Source: Chitinophagales bacterium
GTDB lineage: Bacteria > Bacteroidota > Bacteroidia > Chitinophagales > Saprospiraceae
NCBI GenBank assembly: GCA_017303475.1
Contig: JAFLBO010000023.1
Coordinates: 1 to 64,000 of the forward strand
Length of the DNA: 64,000 nucleotides
Direction of reading: 5' to 3'
How positions within the stretch are numbered: the stretch's first letter is position 1; each line of letters opens with the position of its first letter. Shown here piece after piece: positions 45,347 to 53,117 of this stretch. The notes beneath the pieces were generated by a model. It did not search any database. It was not told where the DNA came from and worked only from the letters and a program-made list of their open reading frames with translations. The position numbers were made by a program, and so were the translations under genes.

Positions 45347-46012
45347 ATGTCGAATTCCTTTTTTAATACGCCGTTTCGCGGGGTGTCTGGCCAATTGATT
45401 CTGATCAACATTGTGGTCTTTATTGGTTCCTATTTGTTGTTGGGCAATGAGGTTTTCAATTATGAAACAGGCGATTATGATTCCATGGGCAGAATGTACC
45501 TGGCGTCGTTTCTACCGGGTTCCACACATTTTGAGCCGTTTCAGATTGCTACACATATGTTTATGCACGGTGGTTTGATGCACCTGTTGTTCAATATGCT
45601 GGGTATTTACTGGTTTGGTACAATGGTAGAAATGGTGTGGGGGCCTCAGCGTTTTTTGTTTTACTATCTTTCCTGCGGTATTGGCGCCTGGGCCATCCAT
45701 ATGGGTGTTCAGTATTGGGAACTCCAGCAAATGGGCGTTGACCCGAGTACCTGGAACGGCGCCATGCTGGGAGCTTCCGGTGCGGTTTTCGGGATTATGG
45801 TAGCTTTTGCTGTCAATTTTCCCAATCTGGAAATTCGGATGCTTTTTCCGCCAATTGCCCTGAAAGCTAAGTATTTTGTGCCCATTATGGCCCTGGCAGA
45901 GTTGTTTTTTGGTATTGGAGGCGTTTCCACCGGAATCGCTCACTTTGCCCACCTCGGCGGCGCCATCACCGGATTCATACTCATTGCTTATTGGAAAAAC
46001 TTCAGGTTTTAA
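45347..46012 (+). CDS. Rhomboid family intramembrane serine protease
   Basis: A 221-residue six-helix membrane protein. It shows the conserved loop and helix block HMFMHGGLMHLLFNMLGIYWFG, the catalytic Ser in GASGAVFGI (~143) and the catalytic His in HFAHLGGAITGF (~201). It would cleave membrane helices of client proteins. It lies 2 bp after mutL, and a second rhomboid follows 14 bp later. Confidence 0.93.
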   Translation: MSNSFFNTPFRGVSGQLILINIVVFIGSYLLLGNEVFNYETGDYDSMGRMYLASFLPGSTHFEPFQIATHMFMHGGLMHLLFNMLGIYWFGTMVEMVWGPQRFLFYYLSCGIGAWAIHMGVQYWELQQMGVDPSTWNGAMLGASGAVFGIMVAFAVNFPNLEIRMLFPPIALKAKYFVPIMALAELFFGIGGVSTGIAHFAHLGGAITGFILIAYWKNFRF

Positions 46013-46026
46013 CCACATATCCAGCC

Positions 46027-46950
46027 ATGTCGCTATTTAAATCCATCTGGGACGATCTGCAATATTCCCTCCGGGCCGGGAACATGGTTACCAAGCTCGT
46101 GGTGGTAAACTTTGCCGTGTTTGTTATCATCAAACTGATCTACCTCACCATGAGTGTGGCAACTATGGGTGAGGCAGACGGTATGTACGATAATATGCTG
46201 GGATACTTGTGGCTTTATGCCGATTTAAGTGCCCTGCTCTGGCATTTTTGGGGTATTCTGACCCATATGTTTTTGCACGACAGCTTTTGGCACCTGGTGA
46301 ACAACATGATGGTGCTCTACCTGTTCGGGCGCCTTGTGAGCGACTTGATTGGCGAGCGACGCATCCTGCCCCTGTATTTGCTGGGCGGCCTGGCGGGAGC
46401 CTTGGTTTATGTGGTAACGGCCCAGTTTTTCCTCGATGTTGGTTCTTATGCCCTCGGAGCTTCCGCAGCTGTTATGGCATTGGGCGGGGCGGCGTTGATT
46501 TTGGCGCCAGATTATCGGGTGCATTTATTGCTGCTGGGCGCAGTCAAAGTGAAATATATCGTGCTGATGCTTGTGCTGCTGGATCTGGTAGCCATTGCCG
46601 GCACTTATCCGGCGGGTGGTCATGCGGCGCACATAGCCGGCTTTGCTATGGGCTGTTTCTTCGTATTTCAATTGCGCGATGGTCGGGATTGGGCCATCCC
46701 GATCAATCAGGCGTATCAATGGCTGGGCAGTTTGTTTGCCTCCAAGCCCAAATCCAGGTTTCAAAGACCTAAAAATGCGCCGCCTATGCGCACCACCTTT
46801 AAACAACCCAAACCCGGCAGCCGTTCAGATCAATCTGATCAGTCTTTTCAGGAAAAACTGGATGCCATCCTGGATAAAATTAAAGCCCAGGGCTATGAAA
46901 GCCTGACCCAGGAGGAAAAAGACTTTTTGTATGAGGCTAGTCAGAAGTGA
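46027..46950 (+). CDS. Second rhomboid family protease with long C-terminal tail
   Basis: A 307-residue membrane protein. Helices include HMFLHDSFWHLVNNMMVLYLFG, the catalytic Ser in GASAAVMAL (~147) and His in GGHAAHIAGFAMG (~201). In contrast to its neighbour it has a ~90-residue polar cytoplasmic tail (~218-307) ending in QAYQWL... and LTQEEKDFLYEASQK. The tail's end resembles a short C-terminal helix motif seen in other Bacteroidota rhomboids. ATG at 46027 is chosen because it follows the first rhomboid by 14 bp. The gene end is 2 bp from the end of the convergent phosphatase gene. Confidence 0.92.
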   Translation: MSLFKSIWDDLQYSLRAGNMVTKLVVVNFAVFVIIKLIYLTMSVATMGEADGMYDNMLGYLWLYADLSALLWHFWGILTHMFLHDSFWHLVNNMMVLYLFGRLVSDLIGERRILPLYLLGGLAGALVYVVTAQFFLDVGSYALGASAAVMALGGAALILAPDYRVHLLLLGAVKVKYIVLMLVLLDLVAIAGTYPAGGHAAHIAGFAMGCFFVFQLRDGRDWAIPINQAYQWLGSLFASKPKSRFQRPKNAPPMRTTFKQPKPGSRSDQSDQSFQEKLDAILDKIKAQGYESLTQEEKDFLYEASQK

Positions 46951-46952
46951 GG

Positions 46953-48047
46953 TCAATTTCCCACTACCGGCTCCGTAACATACCCCCACAACATGGCCAT
47001 TTGGCGATAGATGTCGGTATTGTCTATCACGCCGCCAAAATGCTCGGCGCCTGGTCCGTAGGCAAAAACGGGTACCAGTGAGGCCGTGTGTTGACCGGTG
47101 TTGAACTCCAGATCCAGCACTTCAAAACCTTCGCCCTGCTCCAGAACCATACCTCCGGTTTCGTGGTCGGCAGTAACGATAACGAGTGTTTGGCCATCGG
47201 CTTCGGCAAAAGCTAGAATCTGGCCAATAGCCTGATCAAAATCCAGCATTTCTGCTACCGCTCTCGGACCATCTTTGCCGTGGCAGGCCCAGTCGATCTG
47301 CGAACCCTCAAGCATCAGGAAAAAACCTTTGTCTGAACGTTTAGAAAGGTGTTCGGTAGCCATTTTAGCGGCCAGGGGTAAATAATCCCGCCCGGCTTTT
47401 ACAGAATCCGGTTCGCCCAGCGCTGAAAACCAGGCAAATGGATATTTAGGGTCCGGTTGGAGCTTTTGCAGTGGTTTTTCCTGAAAATTATACACCTGGC
47501 AGCCCTTTTGTTGTAATTCCTGGTACAAATTGCGCTGGTCCTTGCTGCGTTTGTTGAAATATTTCAACCCTCCGCCCACCAGAAAATCCAGCTCTGTCTG
47601 GGTAAAAAACAGGGCGATATCTTCCATGTCTGCGCGACTCTCCACATGGGCAATAAAAGAAGCCGGGGTAGCATGCGTAATACTGGAGGTAGCTACCAGC
47701 CCGGTTGCCAGCCCGTTTTGTTTGGCCTGCTCCAGGATAGTCAGACAGGGTTTTCTGGAGCGGGTCATGCCTATAGCGCCGTTATAAGTTTTACAACCGC
47801 AGGAAAAAGCAGTTGCCCCTGCCGCCGAATCCGTTATGAGGTGACTGGCCGATTGGGTTTTCATCAAACCGGTGATCGGGAAACGGTCCAGGTTGAGTTT
47901 TTTGCCATTGGCATACATGCCTGCGGTAACCTGGGTGAGTCCCATCCCGTCGCCAATGAGCAAAATAATGTTTTTGGGCCTGGGCGCCGGTGCAGCGGAC
48001 AGACTAGCCAGCCATAGGGCGCAAAGCGCCAGAAAGTATCTGATCAT
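46953..48047 (-). CDS. Alkaline phosphatase
   Basis: A 364-residue secreted phosphomonoesterase of the PhoA superfamily. Signal peptide (FLALCALWLASLSAAPAP). The first metal block IILLIGDGMGLTQV (~29), the nucleophile Ser in ITDSAAGATAFSCG (~73), the ligand block HGKDGPRAVAEMLDFDQAI (~255) and the second metal block VIVTADHETGGM (~290) are in order. It would release phosphate from organic esters in the periplasm. It lies 39 bp after dprA on the same strand; the link is probably only positional. Confidence 0.93.
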   Translation of the reverse strand: MIRYFLALCALWLASLSAAPAPRPKNIILLIGDGMGLTQVTAGMYANGKKLNLDRFPITGLMKTQSASHLITDSAAGATAFSCGCKTYNGAIGMTRSRKPCLTILEQAKQNGLATGLVATSSITHATPASFIAHVESRADMEDIALFFTQTELDFLVGGGLKYFNKRSKDQRNLYQELQQKGCQVYNFQEKPLQKLQPDPKYPFAWFSALGEPDSVKAGRDYLPLAAKMATEHLSKRSDKGFFLMLEGSQIDWACHGKDGPRAVAEMLDFDQAIGQILAFAEADGQTLVIVTADHETGGMVLEQGEGFEVLDLEFNTGQHTASLVPVFAYGPGAEHFGGVIDNTDIYRQMAMLWGYVTEPVVGN

Positions 48048-48086
48048 GGTTTAATAATCGGAGAAAAGTGCAAAACGCCACAAAAT

Positions 48087-49181
48087 CTAACACACCCGGT
48101 ATCTTTTACCCGGCAAAGTTCGGATAATCCCTTTGAATTCAAGATCAAGAATACGTGAAGCCAATAATCCGGGTTCCAAACCAGCTTCTACTGTGAGCCT
48201 GTCGATGGGAATATCAGGCTGACCGCGAATTATGTTCACCAGCTTTTCTTCGGTGTCGTTCAGGTCGTGAAACAATTTCCCCTGTTTGTTTTGACCAGCT
48301 TCCTCCCAGCCCATGCGGTAGGCGATATCGGCAGCAGATTCGGCCAGTTTGGCGCGTTCTGCCTTGATAAGGTAATTGCATCCAATGCTTTTGGCATCCC
48401 CGGGCCGGCCGGGAATAGCAAAAACCTCACGACCCTGACGTTCAGCAAATTGCACGGTAATCATGGAGCCACCGCTGGCGGCTGTTTCCACCACCAATAC
48501 CAGATCCGACATGCCGGAAATGATCCGGTTGCGCATGGGAAAGTGTTCTCTGTCGGGCAGGGCATCGTGAGCGTATTCACTGAGCAGACCGCCGTTTTCA
48601 ATCATACGAAGGGCCACGCTTCGATGTTGGGCCGGATAAATACTGCCCAGCCCGTGACCTAACACACCGATATTGGGCATACCCAGGCTAACTGCTTTGC
48701 GGTGGGCTGTTACATCCACCCCAAATGCCAGGCCGCTCACCAGGAGCACATTGTAAGGCAGAAATCCTTCTACCAGCGCTTCGCAGAGGGTTCTGCCATG
48801 ATCGCTGGGCTGGCGGGTGCCAACTACAGCCACGATGCGTTCTTTTTCCATCAGATGTAAACTACTGCCCTTGAAATAGAGCAGTGCCGGACTGTCGGCA
48901 CTTTGTCGCAACCGGGCCGGATATTGCGGATCTGTGTAAAAAAGCGCCTGAATATCGTATTGTTCCAGGTAGCGCAATTCCTGTTCGGCTTGTTTCAGGG
49001 CTTCAGCGGATTGAAGGATGGACTGTACCACCACAGGGCCTATGCCGGGAATCCGTAACAGTTCTTTTTGCCTGGATTGGAAAACAGCCTCTGCGCTGCC
49101 GCAGTAGCTCACCAGGGTTTTGGCGGTCATAGCGCCGACTTGCGGCACAAGGGTAAGTGCGATTTGATGGAGTAGCGACAT
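48087..49181 (-). CDS. dprA: DNA-processing protein DprA
   Basis: A 364-residue protein that binds incoming single-stranded DNA and loads RecA in natural transformation. The Rossmann-fold block is clear: RIVAVVGTRQPSDHGR (~112), VSGLAFGVDVTAHRKAV, GVLGHGLGSIYPAQH, SEYAHDALPDREHFPMRNRIISG and VVETAASGGSMITVQFAE. A winged-helix DprA-C domain ends the chain. The N-terminal HhH-like segment (IPGIGPVVVQSILQ) is typical. Confidence 0.96.
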   Translation of the reverse strand: MSLLHQIALTLVPQVGAMTAKTLVSYCGSAEAVFQSRQKELLRIPGIGPVVVQSILQSAEALKQAEQELRYLEQYDIQALFYTDPQYPARLRQSADSPALLYFKGSSLHLMEKERIVAVVGTRQPSDHGRTLCEALVEGFLPYNVLLVSGLAFGVDVTAHRKAVSLGMPNIGVLGHGLGSIYPAQHRSVALRMIENGGLLSEYAHDALPDREHFPMRNRIISGMSDLVLVVETAASGGSMITVQFAERQGREVFAIPGRPGDAKSIGCNYLIKAERAKLAESAADIAYRMGWEEAGQNKQGKLFHDLNDTEEKLVNIIRGQPDIPIDRLTVEAGLEPGLLASRILDLEFKGIIRTLPGKRYRVC

Positions 49182-49411
49182 TTGGTTTAAAACAAGGGGT
49201 GTATGGGAAACTTTCTACTAAGTTAGGGGTGTGTATGGAAACTGCCAAATAATTTGGATGCCATGAGGTGAAAAATGTGTTTTAGTTGGAGACTTGTTGA
49301 TGAAAAAAAGCTCTTAACAAATTGAAAAGATTTTGAATTGTACGATTTTTCAGTCCTTTACGTTTTGACATGCACCACGTCCTGTGGATGGAGCACCTGC
49401 AAATTTAATTC

Positions 49412-50503
49412 ATGAAAAAAACGTCCCTCTCTGCCGCATTCCTGGCAATCGCATTGCTGGCGGCCTTCCCTACTTTCGGTCAAGTAGATGATGTAACCCC
49501 CAAGGCTGGCGTAACGGAATCGCTGGATCTCGAAGCTTTTTCTCCCAAACCTATCGATACCACAACAGCGCCAACCATTATTACCTTCGGCTCCTGCAAT
49601 AAACTGAATATGCCACAAACCATGTGGCAATACGTGAATGCCAATAACCCACAACTCTGGATCTGGCTCGGCGATATTATCTATGCCGACACCTCTGATA
49701 TGCGCGCTCTGGCGGCACACTATAAAAAACTGAAAACCTTGCCGGAATACAAAAAACTCCGCTCCAAGACTCAGGTAGTGGGTGTTTACGACGACCATGA
49801 CTATGGTATCAACGACGGGTGCAAGGATTATCCCATGAAAAAAGGCGCCAAGAAATGTCTGATGGACTTTCTGGATGTGCCCATGAACAGCGTGTTGCGC
49901 CGCAGGGAAGGCGCATACAGCAGTTATACCTTTGGTAAAGGGCCTCAACGGATCAAGGTAATCGTGATGGATACCCGGTATTTCCGTGATCCTTTGGTGA
50001 AAGATCCAACCAAACAACGGCGTTACATCCCGAATATGGATGGCGATATGTTGGGCGAAGCCCAATGGAAATGGCTGGAACAGGAACTGCGTAACAGTAC
50101 CGCCAACCTCAATATCCTCTGCTCCAGTGTACAGGTGGTAGCTGATGATCATGGCCATGAAAAATGGGGAAATTTCCCCAACCAGCGCAAAAAACTGCTC
50201 TCGCTGATCTCCAACGTAAAGCCTAAAAACCTGCTTATTCTTTCCGGAGACCGTCACCAGGCCGAAATTTCCAAAATGCAACTCGATGGCCTGCCATACC
50301 CATTGTACGATTTTACATCCAGCGGCATGACTCACCTGCGCAGCGGAACCGAAGAAGTGAACCGCTACCGTGTAGGCGACCTAATTCTGAAGAAAAACTT
50401 CGGCATGCTTAAAATCACCTGGAATGGCGACAAACCCATTGTATCCATGCAGGTGCGCGGCAACCTCAATGAAATGTATCAGGAGGTGGTGGTGAAGTAT
50501 TAG
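49412..50503 (+). CDS. Alkaline phosphatase D / PhoD-like metallophosphatase
   Basis: A 363-residue secreted enzyme. Signal peptide (LSAAFLAIALLAAFPTFGQ). PhoD-type metal motifs: TFGSCNKLNMPQTMW (~52), WLGDIIYADTSD (~88), YDDHDYGINDG (~128) and ILSGDRHQAEISK (~275). The family hydrolyses phosphodiesters such as teichoic acid or phospholipid headgroups and may use Ca and Fe. The gene is monocistronic by appearance and divergent from dprA across 230 bp, where no further gene is seen. Confidence 0.9.
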   Translation: MKKTSLSAAFLAIALLAAFPTFGQVDDVTPKAGVTESLDLEAFSPKPIDTTTAPTIITFGSCNKLNMPQTMWQYVNANNPQLWIWLGDIIYADTSDMRALAAHYKKLKTLPEYKKLRSKTQVVGVYDDHDYGINDGCKDYPMKKGAKKCLMDFLDVPMNSVLRRREGAYSSYTFGKGPQRIKVIVMDTRYFRDPLVKDPTKQRRYIPNMDGDMLGEAQWKWLEQELRNSTANLNILCSSVQVVADDHGHEKWGNFPNQRKKLLSLISNVKPKNLLILSGDRHQAEISKMQLDGLPYPLYDFTSSGMTHLRSGTEEVNRYRVGDLILKKNFGMLKITWNGDKPIVSMQVRGNLNEMYQEVVVKY

Positions 50504-50668
50504 TTTGTGAGTGTTTGAGTGTTTGAGTGTTTGAGTGTTTGAGTTGCGTTCGGTTGGGCTGTGGCGCTGATATTGAGGCAATGGGGTGTCCTACTTTTTG
50601 CGCTCTTAGCGTACTTTGCGGTGACCTCTCTTCTACACTCAAAAACTCAAACACTTAAAAACTCAAGC
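50503..50668. repeat. Word-repeat hairpin (GTTTGAGT family) upstream of scpB
   Basis: The left arm (50504-50545) has five copies of GTTTGAGT/GAGTGTTTGAG. The right arm (50636-50668) has complementary CTCAAAAACTCAAACACT words. The core begins GCGTTCGGTTGGGCTGT, shared with 37006-37022. The scpB promoter lies at its right edge. Confidence 0.85.
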
Positions 50669-50670
50669 AC

Positions 50671-50678
50671 TACCTTTG
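50671..50678 (+). promoter_or_regulatory. TACCTTTG -7 element of scpB, leaderless
   Basis: TACCTTTG matches TAnnTTTG and ends only 4 nt before the scpB ATG at 50683. The transcription start should fall at or next to the A of the start codon. The -33 region would lie inside the right arm of the repeat array. Confidence 0.65.
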
Positions 50679-50682
50679 CCGA

Positions 50683-51261
50683 ATGGAATTTCTGAAACAG
50701 CACGTTGAAGCGCTCATCTTTGCCGCTCCGCAGCCGGTGGCCGTTGTTGATTTGAAGGCGGTCATGGAAGAAGCCTTTCAGGCCGAAATCAAGGAAGAGG
50801 ATATCCTGAAATCCATTCAGGAAACCAAAATACAATTCCAGCAGGAACAATTCCCTTTTGAGTTGGTGGAAATAGCCGGTGGGTATCAATTTCTCACCAA
50901 AGGCGCTTACCATACTACTGTTGCCATTCACCTGCGCCAGGCTACCAAAAAACGTCTTTCTCAGGCCGCCCTCGAAACCCTGGCCATTATTGCCTACAAA
51001 CAACCTGTAAGCAGACCGGAAGTGGAGGAAATCCGCGGGGTGAATTGTGACTATGCTCTGCAAAAACTTTTAGAGAAAGAACTTGTTTTCATTGCCGGCA
51101 GAAGCGAAGGCCCAGGCCGGCCGCTGCTGTATGGTACCACTGAAAAATTCATGGATTATTTGGGTATCAACAGCCTCACTGATCTGCCCAAACCCAAGGA
51201 TTTTAAGGAAATTGAAAATGTAGTGGGTGATACCCCAGCCCTCGAAGAACCCAGTGCTTAA
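50683..51261 (+). CDS. scpB: Segregation and condensation protein ScpB
   Basis: A 192-residue kleisin-interacting subunit of the SMC condensin, working in chromosome segregation. It consists of two winged helices: EFLKQHVEALIFAAPQPV and LSQAALETLAIIAYKQPVSRPEVEEIRGVN, then GRSEGPGRPLLYGTTEKFMDYLGI. Length matches the family. scpA is not in this window. A word-repeat array on each side flanks the gene. Confidence 0.95.
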   Translation: MEFLKQHVEALIFAAPQPVAVVDLKAVMEEAFQAEIKEEDILKSIQETKIQFQQEQFPFELVEIAGGYQFLTKGAYHTTVAIHLRQATKKRLSQAALETLAIIAYKQPVSRPEVEEIRGVNCDYALQKLLEKELVFIAGRSEGPGRPLLYGTTEKFMDYLGINSLTDLPKPKDFKEIENVVGDTPALEEPSA

Positions 51262-51424
51262 GGCACAAAGAGCAAAAAGGCACAAAGGTTAGGTACACGA
51301 AGGCGCTAAGGCACAAAGACGCGAGACACAAAGGCGCTAAGGCGCGAAACCCACTCAAAAACTCAAAAACTCGAAAACTCAAACACTCGAAAACTCAAAC
51401 ACTCAAACACTCAGGCACTTAAAT
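51262..51424. repeat. One-sided word array mixing two word families
   Basis: The left part repeats AAGGCACAAAG and GGCGCTAAGGC words; the right part repeats ACTCAAAAACTC and ACTCAAACACTC words. No inverted partner or palindromic core is present, in contrast to the other arrays. The same word families occur at 36116-36252 and 50503-50668. It fills the gap between scpB and the DUF2480 gene. Confidence 0.8.
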
Positions 51425-51943
51425 ATGGAAGCCATACTTGATCAACCGTTGGTAAACCGCGTGGCCAATAGCAGCCTGGTAACCATTGACCTGGAAGAAC
51501 TCTATCCGGCAGGTGAAATTGTTCCCTTCGACTTGAAGTCGTACCTGTTTATGGAGTTAATTTTGAAAGAAAAGGACTTCCGCGAAGCGCTTAAAGCGCT
51601 TGATTGGGAACAATACCGTGGCAAAAACCTGGCAGTTTTCTGCTCAGCCGATGCCATTATTCCGATGTGGGCCTATATGTTGGTGGCCACTCATGCTGCT
51701 CCGTTTGTGGAGGATATAGCCCTTTGCGAGCCGGCAGAATTTGTGGAAAAAGCCTACCTGAAGAAAATCGCCGCCATGGATTTAACGGCATACGAGGGCA
51801 AACGCCTGGTGGTAAAAGGCTGTTCCGACAAACCGGTACCGCCCTCTGCTTACCTCGAAATTACCCGCAGATTGCAACCAACTGCACTCAGCATCATGTT
51901 TGGGGAACCTTGTTCCACTGTGCCGGTGTTTAAACAGAAATAA
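51425..51943 (+). CDS. DUF2480 protein
   Basis: A 172-residue soluble protein of a family found almost only in Bacteroidota. It opens PLVNRVANSSLVTIDLEELYP, has a central AVFCSADAIIPMWAYML and ends with VKGCSDKPVPPSAYLEITRRL. Function is unknown; a metal or cofactor role has been suggested only by the conserved Cys residues. Its TAA stop overlaps the promoter element of the next gene. Confidence 0.92.
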   Translation: MEAILDQPLVNRVANSSLVTIDLEELYPAGEIVPFDLKSYLFMELILKEKDFREALKALDWEQYRGKNLAVFCSADAIIPMWAYMLVATHAAPFVEDIALCEPAEFVEKAYLKKIAAMDLTAYEGKRLVVKGCSDKPVPPSAYLEITRRLQPTALSIMFGEPCSTVPVFKQK

Positions 51944-51948
51944 CTTTG
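51941..51948 (+). promoter_or_regulatory. TAACTTTG -7 element over the DUF2480 stop codon
   Basis: TAACTTTG matches TAnnTTTG. Its first three bases are the TAA stop of the DUF2480 gene and it ends 3 nt before ATG 51952 of the permease gene, so the predicted transcript would be leaderless. Confidence 0.55.
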
Positions 51949-51951
51949 CAC

Positions 51952-53040
51952 ATGCTGAAGCTCAAGGTCCTGGATAAATACCTGATCCAAAACTATCTCA
52001 ACACGGTATTTTTCTCATTGCTGATTTTCAGCATGATTTCCTGTGCCATTGATTTCAGCGACAAGGTGCAAAGCATCATTGAAAAGCCTTGTACCTGGAA
52101 AGATGTGCTGGCGTATTACATGGGTTTTGTAACCCACATGGCCAGCCTGCTATTGCCGCTGTACACCCTCATCGGCGTGGTGTTTTTTACTTCCCGACTG
52201 GCCTCCAATGCAGAAATTTTGTCGGTGTTCAATGCCGGTATCGGATTCAACCGCCTGATGCGCCCATACCTGCTTGCTGCTTCTGCAGTTATGCTGCTGC
52301 ATTTGGGCATCAACCATTTCGGGGCGCCTATGCTGAACAAGTGGCGGTTATGGTTTGAACATACCTTTGTTTGGACCGACCAGGATAAAGGCAAAACCAC
52401 CAATGTGCACCTTCTGATCAACCCCAACACCAAACTGTTTGTGCGGGGTTACAACAAGAATTCCAAAACGCTCTCCGGACTTCGTCTGGAGCATATTGAA
52501 GGCACCAGGGTGGTGAGTATTTTGGAAGCAGAATCTGCCCGTTGGAAAGCCGAACCTGATCGCTGGGAGATTCCCAAGTGGTCGGTGCGCACCTTCGACG
52601 GGCTGCGGGAAAAGTTTATACAAAACACCACGCCGCTGGACACAGCCATTAATATTTCGCCCTCAGATTTTGTGTATTATGCCAATCAACGGGAAGAAAT
52701 GACAACCCCTCAGTTGATGGGGGCCATTGATCGCGACCGGGGCCGGGGTTTGCCTTATACCCGCAGTTACGAGGTAGAAATGCACCGCCGCACCGCCGAT
52801 GCGTTTACCATCCTTATTCTCACCATCATTGGCCTGGCGGTAGCCGGCCGAAAAGTGCGGGGCGGTATGGGTTTGCACCTGGCCGTTGGTATCGGGATTG
52901 GCGCGGCATACATTGTATTTTCCAAATTCACCGTGTCGTTTGCTACCGGAGGTTCCATGCCGGTTTGGCTCGGTATGTGGCTGCCAAACATTGCCTTCGC
53001 CATAATGGCCTGGTGGCTCGTTAGCAGAGCACAGAAATAA
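51952..53040 (+). CDS. LptF/LptG family lipopolysaccharide export permease
   Basis: A 362-residue inner-membrane protein. Three N-terminal helices (LNTVFFSLLIFSMISCAIDF; VTHMASLLLPLYTLIGVVFF; LMRPYLLAASAVMLLHLGI), a periplasmic beta-jellyroll (~135-260) and C-terminal helices (TILILTIIGLAVAG; LGMWLPNIAFAIMAWWLV) are the LptF/G pattern. It would form the LptB2FG complex that extracts lipopolysaccharide from the inner membrane. ATG at 51952 is preferred to TTG at 51946. Confidence 0.92.
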   Translation: MLKLKVLDKYLIQNYLNTVFFSLLIFSMISCAIDFSDKVQSIIEKPCTWKDVLAYYMGFVTHMASLLLPLYTLIGVVFFTSRLASNAEILSVFNAGIGFNRLMRPYLLAASAVMLLHLGINHFGAPMLNKWRLWFEHTFVWTDQDKGKTTNVHLLINPNTKLFVRGYNKNSKTLSGLRLEHIEGTRVVSILEAESARWKAEPDRWEIPKWSVRTFDGLREKFIQNTTPLDTAINISPSDFVYYANQREEMTTPQLMGAIDRDRGRGLPYTRSYEVEMHRRTADAFTILILTIIGLAVAGRKVRGGMGLHLAVGIGIGAAYIVFSKFTVSFATGGSMPVWLGMWLPNIAFAIMAWWLVSRAQK

Positions 53041-53062
53041 CTCGAATTGTCCTGCATCCGCG

Positions 53063-53070
53063 TATTTTTG
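53063..53070 (+). promoter_or_regulatory. TATTTTTG -7 element of metG
   Basis: TATTTTTG matches TAnnTTTG and lies 47 bp upstream of ATG 53118, giving a leader of about 40 nt. A GGAGGAG stretch at 53082-53088 is too far from the ATG to act as a Shine-Dalgarno. Confidence 0.5.
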
Positions 53071-53117
53071 CGCCGAAATTGGAGGAGCAACACGCTCTCC
53101 GTCCATCGTTTAATATC

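Noticed and set aside
49358..50335. 325-codon minus-strand frame opposite the PhoD-like gene
   Set aside because: The plus strand has a signal peptide and all PhoD motifs; the antisense frame has no family features and is a codon-bias shadow.
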